Shown piece after piece: positions 49,169 through 57,591 of a DNA stretch of 64,000 bases (position 1 is the stretch's first letter; every line of letters starts with the position of its first letter). The notes below the pieces were generated by a model, which searched no databases, was not told the DNA's origin, and was given only the letters and a program-made list of their open reading frames with translations. A program made the translations under genes and the position numbers. Source of the stretch: Phormidesmis sp963710175 (GTDB lineage: Bacteria > Cyanobacteriota > Cyanobacteriia > Phormidesmidales > Phormidesmidaceae); contig CAVPZC010000001.1 of assembly GCA_963710175.1 (NCBI GenBank), forward strand, positions 868,001 through 932,000, given 5' to 3'.

Positions 49169-50857
49169 ATGGAATTGACCCTGTGGACTTACGAAGGCCC
49201 GCCTCATGTGGGCACCATGCGGATCGCGACAGCGATGGAAGGCGTACACTACGTGCTGCACGCGCCCCAAGGGGATACCTACGCCGACCTGCTGTTTACG
49301 ATGATTGAGCGGCGCGATCGCCGTCCCCCCGTCAGCTACACCACTTTTCAGGCAAGAGATCTGGGCGGTGACACTGCTGAGATGGTGAAAACCTCCGTGC
49401 GCGATGCCTACAATCGGTTTAAGCCACAGGTAATGCTCGTCGGCGAAAGCTGCACCGCTGAGCTGATTCAAGACCAGCCCGGTTCTTTAGCGAAAAGCAT
49501 GGGATTGCCCGTGCCGGTCGTGAGCTTAGAGTTGCCCGCCTATTCTAAAAAAGAAAACTGGGGCGCTAGCGAGACGCTGTATCATCTGGTGCGATCGCTC
49601 CTCCTGTCAGCAGTCTTCCCGCCTGGCGCAAGTCGGCCTGAGCGCGATCCGGCTGTCCGCCCCAAAGCGAACATCATCGGCCCTACGGCTCTAGGCTTCC
49701 GCTGCCGGGATGACATTCAAGAAGTGCTCAAACTGCTCGCAGAGATCGGCGTCGATGCCAATGTGATCGCCCCAATGGGCGCAACACCTGACGATCTGAT
49801 GCGAATTCCCGATGCGGACTTTAATATCTGCCTCTATCCCGAAATCGCCCTGACTACCTGCAAGTGGCTAGAGCGCAGCTTTAAGCAGCCGACAGTCAAA
49901 ACCGTGCCGATTGGCGTCGGGGCCACTCGCGACTTTATTGCCGAGATTGGTGAAGTGGCTAATATCGATGTCAGTGCAGCGCTGCGGCGATCGCAATCTG
50001 ACACGCTAGGCAGCTGGAGCGCAGATCGGCTGTCATCCATGGCTAACCCTGGCGCTTCGCGGCTGCCCTGGTATTCGCGCTCGGTAGACTCGACTTACCT
50101 CACGGGTAAACGGGTGTTTATCTTTGGGGATGCGACTCATGCGATCGCCGCCGCCCGCATCGCCACCGAAGAACTCGGCTTCACCCTGGTCGGCATCGGC
50201 ACCTACAGCCGAGAATTTGCCCGGCAGGTGCGCGAAGTCGCTAAGCAGCACGGCCTCGAAGCGGTGATCAGCGATGATTACCTGGCAGTTGAAGAAGCCG
50301 TGGCCGAAGCCTCCCCCGAGCTGGTGTTAGGCACGCAGATGGAGCGCCATATCGCCAAGCGGCTGGGCATTCCCTGCGCAGTCATTTCCACGCCCATCCA
50401 CGTTCAGGACGTGCCTGCTCGCTACTCACCCCAAATGGGCTGGGAAGGGGCCAACGTCATCTTCGATGACTGGGTTCACCCACTGATGATGGGCCTGGAG
50501 GAACACCTAATCGGTATGTTCCGCGAAGACTTCGAGTTTGCCGAAGGGCATATGAGCCACCTGCACACGGCTCCTCAGCCAACGGCGGGCGCGAGTGGGG
50601 GGGGTGCGGCAGTCGCGGTGGCTGCGCCCGTCGCCATCACATCAGACCCGCAGCCAGCAGGTGCTGAGCTAAGCGAGTCTGCCAGCGCTTCTGCCAGTGC
50701 CTTATGGAGCCCGGACGGCGAAGCGGAGCTAAAGAAGATTCCCTTCTTTGTACGCGGTAAGGTGAAGAGAAATACGGAGAAGTTTGCGAGCGATCGCGGC
50801 ATCACCTCAATTACAGTAGACACGCTTTACGAGGCAAAGGCAGTGATCGGCCAGTAA
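49169..50857 (+). CDS. chlB: Light-independent protochlorophyllide reductase subunit B
   Basis: The NB-component partner of ChlN. Asp36 (HAPQGD), the unusual aspartate ligand of the [4Fe-4S] cluster in BchB, is in place. The C-terminal PCP_red domain (IPFFVRGKVKRNTEKFA) is present. At 562 residues it is about 50 longer than usual. The extra sequence is a low-complexity Ala/Gly/Ser/Pro linker at about residues 468-515 between the main part and the C-terminal domain. The main part looks normal. Confidence 0.97.
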   Translation: MELTLWTYEGPPHVGTMRIATAMEGVHYVLHAPQGDTYADLLFTMIERRDRRPPVSYTTFQARDLGGDTAEMVKTSVRDAYNRFKPQVMLVGESCTAELIQDQPGSLAKSMGLPVPVVSLELPAYSKKENWGASETLYHLVRSLLLSAVFPPGASRPERDPAVRPKANIIGPTALGFRCRDDIQEVLKLLAEIGVDANVIAPMGATPDDLMRIPDADFNICLYPEIALTTCKWLERSFKQPTVKTVPIGVGATRDFIAEIGEVANIDVSAALRRSQSDTLGSWSADRLSSMANPGASRLPWYSRSVDSTYLTGKRVFIFGDATHAIAAARIATEELGFTLVGIGTYSREFARQVREVAKQHGLEAVISDDYLAVEEAVAEASPELVLGTQMERHIAKRLGIPCAVISTPIHVQDVPARYSPQMGWEGANVIFDDWVHPLMMGLEEHLIGMFREDFEFAEGHMSHLHTAPQPTAGASGGGAAVAVAAPVAITSDPQPAGAELSESASASASALWSPDGEAELKKIPFFVRGKVKRNTEKFASDRGITSITVDTLYEAKAVIGQ

Positions 50858-50918
50858 TTCAGGCAGATGCCCCAGGCGCACACCTCAGTCATTCAGAATT
50901 TAAACAGGAGATTTAATC

Positions 50919-51827
50919 GTGGTAGCTACAAACACTCGTCCCCCCGCTATTAAAAAAGGTGAAGACGGCGAAGGCAGCCTTCAGGTTCATCAAGATTCCT
51001 CCATGAATATGGAAACAGGCGCTTTAGTGATCGCCGTGTATGGAAAAGGCGGCATTGGCAAGTCCACCACCTCTTCTAACCTGTCAGCCGCGTTCTCTCA
51101 TCTCGGTAAGCGCGTCCTGCAAATCGGCTGCGACCCCAAGCATGACAGCACCTTCACCCTCACCAAAAAAATGGTGCCCACGGTGATCGACATTCTCGAA
51201 ACCGTTGACTTTCACTCAGAAGAACTCCAGACCGAAGACTTCATGTTTGAAGGCTACAACGGCGTCATGTGCATTGAGTCGGGCGGCCCCCCGGCAGGCA
51301 CTGGCTGCGGCGGCTACGTTACTGGCCAAACCGTCAAGCTGCTAAAAGAGCATCACCTGCTCGAAGATACCGACGTAGTTATCTTTGATGTGCTAGGCGA
51401 TGTGGTCTGCGGTGGCTTTGCTGCTCCCTTACAGCACGCCCACTACTGCCTGGTGGTGACTGCTAACGACTTCGACTCCATCTTCGCGATGAACCGGATT
51501 GTCGCCGCAATTCGTTCCAAAGCCAAGAACTATAAAGTCCGCTTGGGCGGCATCATCGCTAACCGCAGTGAAGGCACCGACCAGATCGACAAGTACAACG
51601 AGCGTGTGGGCCTCAAAACCCTGGCGCACTTCAAGACGGTCGATGCCATTCGCCGCAGCCGCTTGAAGAAATGCACCGTCTTCGAAATGGAAGACTCCGA
51701 TCCCGAAATTCAAGAAGTGCGAGATGAGTACCTGAAGCTCGCCAAAGGCATGATCGAAGATGCTACGCCCCTTGAAATAGAGCCTCTCAAAGATAGAGAT
51801 ATCTTCGACCTGCTTGGGTTTGAGTAG
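50919..51827 (+). CDS. chlL: Light-independent protochlorophyllide reductase, iron protein
   Basis: ChlL is the nitrogenase-Fe-protein-like ATPase that delivers electrons to ChlNB. P-loop GKGGIGKST; Cys ligands for the bridging [4Fe-4S] cluster in GTGCGGYVTG and DVVCGGFAAP. The GTG start is supported by a ribosome-binding site (CAGGAGATTTAATC). The first ~32 residues before ETGALVIAVYG are a charged, disordered extension, as seen in some other ChlL/BchL proteins. It is 61 bp after chlB and ends the operon. Confidence 0.97.
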   Translation: MVATNTRPPAIKKGEDGEGSLQVHQDSSMNMETGALVIAVYGKGGIGKSTTSSNLSAAFSHLGKRVLQIGCDPKHDSTFTLTKKMVPTVIDILETVDFHSEELQTEDFMFEGYNGVMCIESGGPPAGTGCGGYVTGQTVKLLKEHHLLEDTDVVIFDVLGDVVCGGFAAPLQHAHYCLVVTANDFDSIFAMNRIVAAIRSKAKNYKVRLGGIIANRSEGTDQIDKYNERVGLKTLAHFKTVDAIRRSRLKKCTVFEMEDSDPEIQEVRDEYLKLAKGMIEDATPLEIEPLKDRDIFDLLGFE

Positions 51828-51865
51828 TTTGTCTCAGCTGAGACGAGCGTAAGATATTGAAATAA

Positions 51866-51894
51866 GGGTCTGTAGGCTAAGCTTGCAGACCTTT
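51866..51894 (+). terminator. Terminator-like hairpin after chlL
   Basis: GGTCTG pairs with CAGACC (extended by AAG/CTTT), 39 bp after chlL. Just before it is a perfect 14-bp palindrome GTCTCAGCTGAGAC (51831-51844). The T-run is short. Confidence 0.5.
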
Positions 51895-52070
51895 GCTATA
51901 GAGCTGAGTAGACGAAAACACCTTTAACCGCTACTCGGGCAGGTAACTCGTCTGTAATTATCTACCCTGCTAAAATTCTAAAACCGCGACCTAGCCCCGG
52001 CTTTAGGAAAGCGATCCGGCAAGGCTGCTACTGGAGAAACGCTGGGCAGAAATATGACGAAACGGTCTTA

Positions 52071-52202
52071 GAGGATGTTTGAAAAGTCTGAGGTAGGCTA
52101 TCAGTTTCTAAATAAGCTAAACGAGGTTTGGCGGCTTTCGTCACTTTGCCTTAAGTCAATAAAAGGCCAATAAGTAGCGAAAGCCACTTTTCAAACATCC
52201 TC
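52071..52202. mobile_element. 132-bp MITE with 3-bp target duplication
   Basis: Perfect 17-bp terminal inverted repeats GAGGATGTTTGAAAAGT / ACTTTTCAAACATCCTC flank 98 bp without a gene. Direct TTA repeats (52068-52070 and 52203-52205) are the target duplication. TNA-type 3-bp duplications are known for IS5-group transposases, so mobilisation by an IS5-type enzyme is inferred. It lies 11 bp from the rfbB stop codon. Confidence 0.8.
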
Positions 52203-52215
52203 TTACTGGAGTGGG

Positions 52216-53277
52216 TTAGCGATCGCCATACAGCCGATCATAATAGCCCCTGTACTCCTCTGAGAGCAGCGGCTGCCACCAGTCCTGATGGCCTAAGTAC
52301 CACTCAACGGTTTGTCGCAAACCGGTTCCAAAGTCATACGCGGGTGACCAACCCAGATCGCGCTGAATTTTAGAAATATCCATCGCGTAGCGGCGGTCGT
52401 GACCTGGCCTATCTGTCACAAACGTGATTAGTTCGCGCGGGGCTTTTGGTAGGTCGCCTGCTAATTCACCCATCAGGTCGCACAGCTGATGGACAATATC
52501 CAGGTTTTTCACCTGATTGTTGCCGCCAATATTATAGACATCGCCAGGGTTGGCCCGATGTAGAACCAAATCAATCGCCGCGCAGTGATCGCTGACATGT
52601 AGCCAATCGCGCACATTTTGCCCGTCGCCATAGACCGGCAGCGGCTTGCCCAGCAAAATATTCAGACACATGAGCGGGATAAGCTTTTCGGGGAACTGAT
52701 AGGGACCGTAGTTATTCGAGCAGTTGGTAATCAGCGTGGGCATACCGTAGGTATGGAAGTAGGCCCTAGCCAGATGGTCGCTGCCTGCTTTAGAGGCTGA
52801 GTAGGGGCTGTTGGGGGCGTAGGGTGTGGTCTCTGTAAAGGCCGGATCGTCTGCTGCTAGGCTGCCATATACTTCATCGGTAGAGACATGGAGAAAGCGA
52901 TAGTCAGCGGGCTTACCTTGAGACTGCCAGCGATCGCGAAACGCCTCTAGCAGCGTGAAAGTACCCACCACATTGGTTTGGACAAATGCCGCAGGCCCCA
53001 AAATAGAGCGGTCCACATGAGATTCGGCAGCAAAGTGAATCACCGTATCAATCTCTTCTTCTGCTAGCAGCTCTGCCACTAACTGACCGTCGCAAATGTC
53101 TCCTTTAACCAGGCGAAATCTATCCTGGCCTGCCAAATCAGCCAGATTCTCTTTATTGCCCGCGTAGCCTAAAATATCTAAAACAACAGCTCGCCCCTCA
53201 TGGTTTTTACACCAGTGATGAACAAAGTTAGAACCGATAAACCCAGCGCCGCCGGTGATGAGAACTCGTTTTGTCAT
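52216..53277 (-). CDS. rfbB: dTDP-glucose 4,6-dehydratase
   Basis: Second step of dTDP-L-rhamnose synthesis. Rossmann motif TGGAGFIGSNFV, Ser/Thr block HVSTDEVYGSL with the catalytic Asp-Glu (DEV), and YxxxK in YSASKAGSDH. Length 353 from ATG 53277. Last gene of rfbC-rfbD-rfbA-rfbB, 66 bp after rfbA. Confidence 0.97.
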   Translation of the reverse strand: MTKRVLITGGAGFIGSNFVHHWCKNHEGRAVVLDILGYAGNKENLADLAGQDRFRLVKGDICDGQLVAELLAEEEIDTVIHFAAESHVDRSILGPAAFVQTNVVGTFTLLEAFRDRWQSQGKPADYRFLHVSTDEVYGSLAADDPAFTETTPYAPNSPYSASKAGSDHLARAYFHTYGMPTLITNCSNNYGPYQFPEKLIPLMCLNILLGKPLPVYGDGQNVRDWLHVSDHCAAIDLVLHRANPGDVYNIGGNNQVKNLDIVHQLCDLMGELAGDLPKAPRELITFVTDRPGHDRRYAMDISKIQRDLGWSPAYDFGTGLRQTVEWYLGHQDWWQPLLSEEYRGYYDRLYGDR

Positions 53278-53343
53278 GGTTGTAGGGTGAGTTAGAAAGT
53301 TGTTCAAAAAACTGGCAGGAGGGAAGCGCGATCACACTCGCCG

Positions 53344-54420
53344 CTAGGTCAGCTCAATGGTCGAGTCATCACCCACCATAAACCGCAGCGCCTTGGGCCG
53401 ATGGTCGGTAACCGTCAGCTTGGCCCGCGCGCCGATCAAGCTATCGACAATGCGCTGACGAATGCCTGAAATCGTCGCGCCCTGGAGCACTACGCTGTGA
53501 TCTATTTCTACATCGACCATGCAGGTGCTATCGGCAATGCTGGTATAGGAGCCGACAAAGCAATTTTCTAAGACGCAGTTTTCACCAATCACCACCGGAC
53601 CGCGCACGGTGCAGTTGGTCAGCCGAGAACCCTCGCCAATCACTACCCGACCACTAATTTTGCTCTGCGGGTCAACATCGCCCAAAATCTGAGGCTGGCT
53701 AACATACTCGTCTAAAATAATCCGGTTGGCTTCTAGCAGGTCGTCTTTTTTGCCGGTGTCCAGCCACCAGCCAGAGAGTTCTTTGGCCTCAACGGGCTGG
53801 TGCGTGTTGATCAGCTGCTGAATGGCGTCAGTAATTTCGAGTTCGCCCCGAGCGGAGGGCTTGATCTGGGCGATCGCCCGATGAATCTCCGGTGAAAATA
53901 AATATACCCCCACCAGCGCCAGATTAGAAGGCGGATCTTTGGGCTTTTCTACCAGCCTGATAACGCTGCCGTCAGCGGCAATTTGCGCCACGCCAAAAGC
54001 GGTCGGGTTCGCCACCTGCTTGAGCATGATGATTGCGCCCAACGGTTTCGCTTTAAAGTCAGCGACAAACTCTGCCAGCTGATCTTGAATCAGGTTGTCT
54101 CCTAAGTACATCACAAAAGGAGACTCTCCCAAAAAGGGCTGAGCGATTTTTACCGCGTGGGCCAAGCCATCGGGGCTAGCTTGAGCAATATAAGTAATAG
54201 TGGCCCCAAAGCGATCGCCCTTACCCGTTATCGCTTCAATTTCTGGCCCGGTCTCTGGGCTAACGATAATGCCGATTTCGGTAATGCCTGCCGCTACCAG
54301 GCTCTCAATGCCGTACCAGAGAATAGGCTTATTCGCTACAGGCACTAGCTGCTTTGCACCCGTGTAGGTCAGCGGCCTGAGGCGAGTACCTTTGCCGCCC
54401 GATAAGATCAGTGCTTTCAT
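53344..54420 (-). CDS. rfbA: Glucose-1-phosphate thymidylyltransferase, long form
   Basis: Makes dTDP-glucose from dTTP and glucose-1-phosphate. N-terminal nucleotidyltransferase signature LSGGKGTRLRPLT and GDN in MYLGDNLIQD. At 358 residues this is the long type, with a C-terminal left-handed beta-helix domain (hexapeptide-type repeats GRVVIGEGSRLTN, GPVVIGENCVLEN) absent from the ~290-residue RmlA. Overlaps rfbD by 4 bp. Confidence 0.94.
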   Translation of the reverse strand: MKALILSGGKGTRLRPLTYTGAKQLVPVANKPILWYGIESLVAAGITEIGIIVSPETGPEIEAITGKGDRFGATITYIAQASPDGLAHAVKIAQPFLGESPFVMYLGDNLIQDQLAEFVADFKAKPLGAIIMLKQVANPTAFGVAQIAADGSVIRLVEKPKDPPSNLALVGVYLFSPEIHRAIAQIKPSARGELEITDAIQQLINTHQPVEAKELSGWWLDTGKKDDLLEANRIILDEYVSQPQILGDVDPQSKISGRVVIGEGSRLTNCTVRGPVVIGENCVLENCFVGSYTSIADSTCMVDVEIDHSVVLQGATISGIRQRIVDSLIGARAKLTVTDHRPKALRFMVGDDSTIELT

Positions 54421-55367
54421 GTCGTTATCCCTGGAGTTGAGTTGACAGATGTGGGCATCGCAAAGTCAGCGCTGGGTAGCTGGTGGGCCTGAGCCCATTC
54501 TGTCAGCATGGCCCGCAAGCTCTCTCGCCAATAAGGAGCACTGTGGCCTAAAGTGTGAGCCAGCTTTTGGCAGTTTAAGACTGAGTAGGCGGGCCGCTGA
54601 GCTGGGGTCGGATAGGCGGCTGTGGCAATCGGATTCACCGTTTGAACTTGTAGTGGCAACCCCAGCGCCCTGGCTTCCTGGAAGATGGCGATCGCAAAAT
54701 CGTACCAGCTAGCCACGCCGCTGTTGGTGTAATGGTAAGTGCCCGGCACCTGAACGACCTTTTCGCTGAGCTGAGCTATGGCAATCGCAATATCCTTGGC
54801 CCACGTTGGTGAACCCACCTGGTCGGCCACTACGTTTAACTGATGACGATCTTTCCCCAATCGCAGCATTGTCTTAACGAAATTGCCCTTACCCTGGCTG
54901 CCGTAGACCCAGGCCGTCCGCAAAATAATGTGCTGATCGAGGGCGGCGCGAATGGCCTCTTCGCCTGCTAGCTTGGTTTTACCATATATATTCAAAGGAG
55001 CAGTGGCGTCGGTTTCACAGCGAGGCGACCCAGCCTGCCCAGCAAACACATAGTCAGTAGAAATATGAATCAGGGCTGCGCCGCACTGAGCCGCCGATTG
55101 AGCCAGGGCTTGCGGCGCTTCTGCGTTGATCCGATAGGCCAGCTCTGGCTCGCTTTCGGCTTTGTCTACAGCGGTATAGGCTGCCGCATTGATGATGATC
55201 TGAGGCTGTGCGGCAGCGACTTGAGTGGCGATCGCCTCCAAATCAGTCAGATCTAGCTGCTGCCTACCCACCGCTGTTACCGGCCCTAAAACCGGTTCTA
55301 GCGGGGCCAGCGTTTTCACCAGCTCCTGCCCGACCTGCCCGCGAGCACCCACCAGCAAAATACTCAC
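54417..55367 (-). CDS. rfbD: dTDP-4-dehydrorhamnose reductase
   Basis: Last step of dTDP-L-rhamnose synthesis. Nucleotide-binding GARGQVGQELV, conserved DYVFAG and YGKTKLAGE (YxxxK). 316 residues, normal length. Overlaps rfbC and rfbA by 4 bp each, so the genes are translationally coupled. Confidence 0.96.
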   Translation of the reverse strand: MSILLVGARGQVGQELVKTLAPLEPVLGPVTAVGRQQLDLTDLEAIATQVAAAQPQIIINAAAYTAVDKAESEPELAYRINAEAPQALAQSAAQCGAALIHISTDYVFAGQAGSPRCETDATAPLNIYGKTKLAGEEAIRAALDQHIILRTAWVYGSQGKGNFVKTMLRLGKDRHQLNVVADQVGSPTWAKDIAIAIAQLSEKVVQVPGTYHYTNSGVASWYDFAIAIFQEARALGLPLQVQTVNPIATAAYPTPAQRPAYSVLNCQKLAHTLGHSAPYWRESLRAMLTEWAQAHQLPSADFAMPTSVNSTPGITT

Positions 55368-55957
55368 GATCTGGCGACCTCAGCAAAGTCTGCCCGGTCA
55401 AAATCTTTATAGTCAAACAAATCCGCCGACTTCAGCGCCTCTCCAGCCGCATCTTTAGCCGACAGCACCGGCGTTTTACCCGCCGTTGGCCACTGAATGC
55501 GCAGGCTTGGATCGTTCCAAACCAGGCAGCGCTCATGCGCCGGACTATAGAAATCTGTTGCCTTGTAAAGCACATCAGCCGTTTCTGAAAGCACGTAAAA
55601 GCCATGAGCAAATCCCGGTGGAATCCACAGCTGCTTTTTATTCTCAGCGCTCAGAATCTTTCCCACCGACTTACCAAATGTAGGCGAGCCCTGGCGAATA
55701 TCAACCGCCACATCGTAAATACTGCCAACAACTGCTCGGACTAGCTTGCCCTGAGCATTTTGAATCTGGTAGTGCAGCCCTCGCAAAATATTAGCCGCAG
55801 AACAGGAATGGTTATCTTGTACAAACGCATAGTGCCCACCGACGGCCTGATCAAAGGCTCGCTGGTTAAAGCTCTCTAAAAAGAACCCGCGTTCATCTTG
55901 AAAAACCCGAGGCTCAACAATAACAACTTCAGGAATTTTGGTCGGTGTAATTTGCAT
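55364..55957 (-). CDS. rfbC: dTDP-4-dehydrorhamnose 3,5-epimerase
   Basis: Third pathway enzyme, cupin-type fold. 197 residues from ATG 55957. Signature VFQDERGFFLESFN, catalytic His in DNHSCSAANILRGLHYQ, and IPPGFAHGF. First gene of the rfb operon; the promoter region upstream (55958-56268) contains a degenerate repeat. Confidence 0.96.
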   Translation of the reverse strand: MQITPTKIPEVVIVEPRVFQDERGFFLESFNQRAFDQAVGGHYAFVQDNHSCSAANILRGLHYQIQNAQGKLVRAVVGSIYDVAVDIRQGSPTFGKSVGKILSAENKKQLWIPPGFAHGFYVLSETADVLYKATDFYSPAHERCLVWNDPSLRIQWPTAGKTPVLSAKDAAGEALKSADLFDYKDFDRADFAEVARS

Positions 55958-56066
55958 ATTGAAACCCTTGAATCTGCACCTTAAATCTGCACTATGAGCG
56001 TTGGTCACCTAGACAGGGTACAGCATGACAGATAAACCCTTTATACAACAACGGGCCAAGTGACTC

Positions 56067-56142
56067 GCAAAGTACGTATAGTCCGAGGGGCGACGCGAGG
56101 GCGTAGTCTCGCTTTGGAGATATGCATTCGCACTTTGCTATA
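56067..56142 (-). repeat. Degenerate 105-bp-family repeat with an insertion
   Basis: Minus-strand reading starts TATAGCAAAGTGCG, then part of the loop (AATGCA), then a ~45-bp foreign segment bordered by TA, then the matching stem CGTACTTTGC. The rest (CGAGTTGCC-like part) has decayed. The foreign segment has its own short hairpin GCGAG / CTCGC. Confidence 0.5.
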
Positions 56143-56268
56143 CATTACCCGTTTAGCTGCTGCAAGCAAGTCATGACGAAGATCACTGGCATAGAAGCAG
56201 ACTTTCGCAGTTTATCAATATCTATTGCTTAGTATCTAACCCTATATAAAATTACGCAAATACTCGGA

Positions 56269-56451
56269 TTGCGCCAATACCGGGAGAGCAAAAACGCAGA
56301 TAGCTCATACTTACGTGAATATTTCAAAAAGGCAACAGTACGAATCCTGAATAAACAGATTGAGTTAGGGAAGAATAGAGCAGCGGCACAACTCATCACT
56401 CGCGTTGTTGCTCTGCAACTTGATCATACGCCTCAGGACGTCTTGCTATGA
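56269..56451 (+). CDS. Possible small protein, uncertain
   Basis: An open frame of 60 codons (TTG start) whose stop codon overlaps the next ATG by 4 bp (ATGA), the arrangement seen in coupled genes. The protein would be basic and helical (RESKNADSSYLREYFKKATV). I recognise no family and the start is weak, so it may be chance. Confidence 0.3.
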   Translation: MRQYRESKNADSSYLREYFKKATVRILNKQIELGKNRAAAQLITRVVALQLDHTPQDVLL

Positions 56452-57440
56452 CTTCTCCCTTTCTCTCCATTGTAATACCCATGCGAGAAGGGTTCTCAGC
56501 TCAATGGCTGCAAGAATTGCTCAAAGTGCAGGGTGATGTAGAGTTTATTTTAGTACATCCGCCGGGCGTTCGCCCTGAGCCCTGCGCCGATAGCCGTCTG
56601 CGTCAGCTGGTGAGCCCCTTTCGCGGCGAAATTATCCAGCGCCTCAGCGGTATGCTAAACGCCTCGGGTACCTATTTGCTCACTTTTAACTGCGACGAGT
56701 ACATCAATCCTGACGTGCCTGCTCTGGCTCAGCGATACTTCCAGCAGTTCCCCGGTAGCTGGGTGATGCGTCTGGCCAAAGAGGAATACGCATACGGCGA
56801 TCAGGCCGCTCTCCATGCCCCCTGGGAAGATTTGCCAGAAGACCTCACCTCTCTGCCCATTTGCCGTAAAGCTGACGGCAACCTACGGCTCTACAGAGAA
56901 GGTCATCTGTTAGAAATTCCGATTGCGCCCATGCACAACAAGTTTGACTGGGGCTGCATCTGGCGCGGTCGCCGCGATCACCTGGGTCCCCATGCCGAAA
57001 ACTTTGACAAAAAAGTGTGGGTCAATGCCAGGGTGCAGGCGGCGCTACAGGAAATTCTCCAGGGGTTCAACCTGTTCGGCCCGGTTAAATATTTGCCTTT
57101 CTGGTGTTTGGACCGGCTGCTCGGTCTGGCTTTGCAGGCTAAGTTTTACGATCCGGCGCAGCCCGATCAGGTGATTGGCTACAAGCTCCCTGCCCCAGCT
57201 CAGCTGCGCGTAGAAGACAATCCGCCTGAGCACCGTCGTCGGGGGCGCTTCTATGTTTTTGCAGAAATTATCTTGCTGCGCCAATTTCCTCAGTATGGCT
57301 ATATTTGGAACCTGGCCATCCATCAGATCAGAGAGTTTCCAGTTCGGGCTTGGTCGTCTGTGCAGCGAAAGCTCACCAGCCGGTTTGCGACTAAGGCTAC
57401 TCAGGGCGATCGCGCCCCGGTCACCCAGACGAATTCATAA
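56448..57440 (+). CDS. Glycosyltransferase family 2-like protein
   Basis: 330 residues. The start SPFLSIVIPMREGF and FNCDEYINPD near residue 82 resemble a GT-A fold with a DxD-like site (here CDE). The middle and C-terminal parts are not close to any member I know, so the enzyme activity is probable rather than certain. It leads the plus-strand polysaccharide genes, followed by a terminator. Confidence 0.6.
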   Translation: MTSPFLSIVIPMREGFSAQWLQELLKVQGDVEFILVHPPGVRPEPCADSRLRQLVSPFRGEIIQRLSGMLNASGTYLLTFNCDEYINPDVPALAQRYFQQFPGSWVMRLAKEEYAYGDQAALHAPWEDLPEDLTSLPICRKADGNLRLYREGHLLEIPIAPMHNKFDWGCIWRGRRDHLGPHAENFDKKVWVNARVQAALQEILQGFNLFGPVKYLPFWCLDRLLGLALQAKFYDPAQPDQVIGYKLPAPAQLRVEDNPPEHRRRGRFYVFAEIILLRQFPQYGYIWNLAIHQIREFPVRAWSSVQRKLTSRFATKATQGDRAPVTQTNS

Positions 57441-57474
57441 AGCCTTCTAAAGCCTAACTTCAGGCACAGGGTAA

Positions 57475-57506
57475 GCAGTCTCAGGCGCTTTCTGAGGCTG
57501 CTTTTT
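57475..57506 (+). terminator. Rho-independent terminator
   Basis: GCAGTCTCAG, loop, CTGAGGCTGC then TTTTT, 35 bp after the GT2-like gene. The next gene may thus start from its own promoter. Confidence 0.7.
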
Positions 57507-57591
57507 GCTGCGAGCAATCGTCAACCAGGGGAGTGCAACTAGCTGATAAGCTGGCTCACAGGTCGTTTGCTCTTGTCTACCGACAGCCGCT

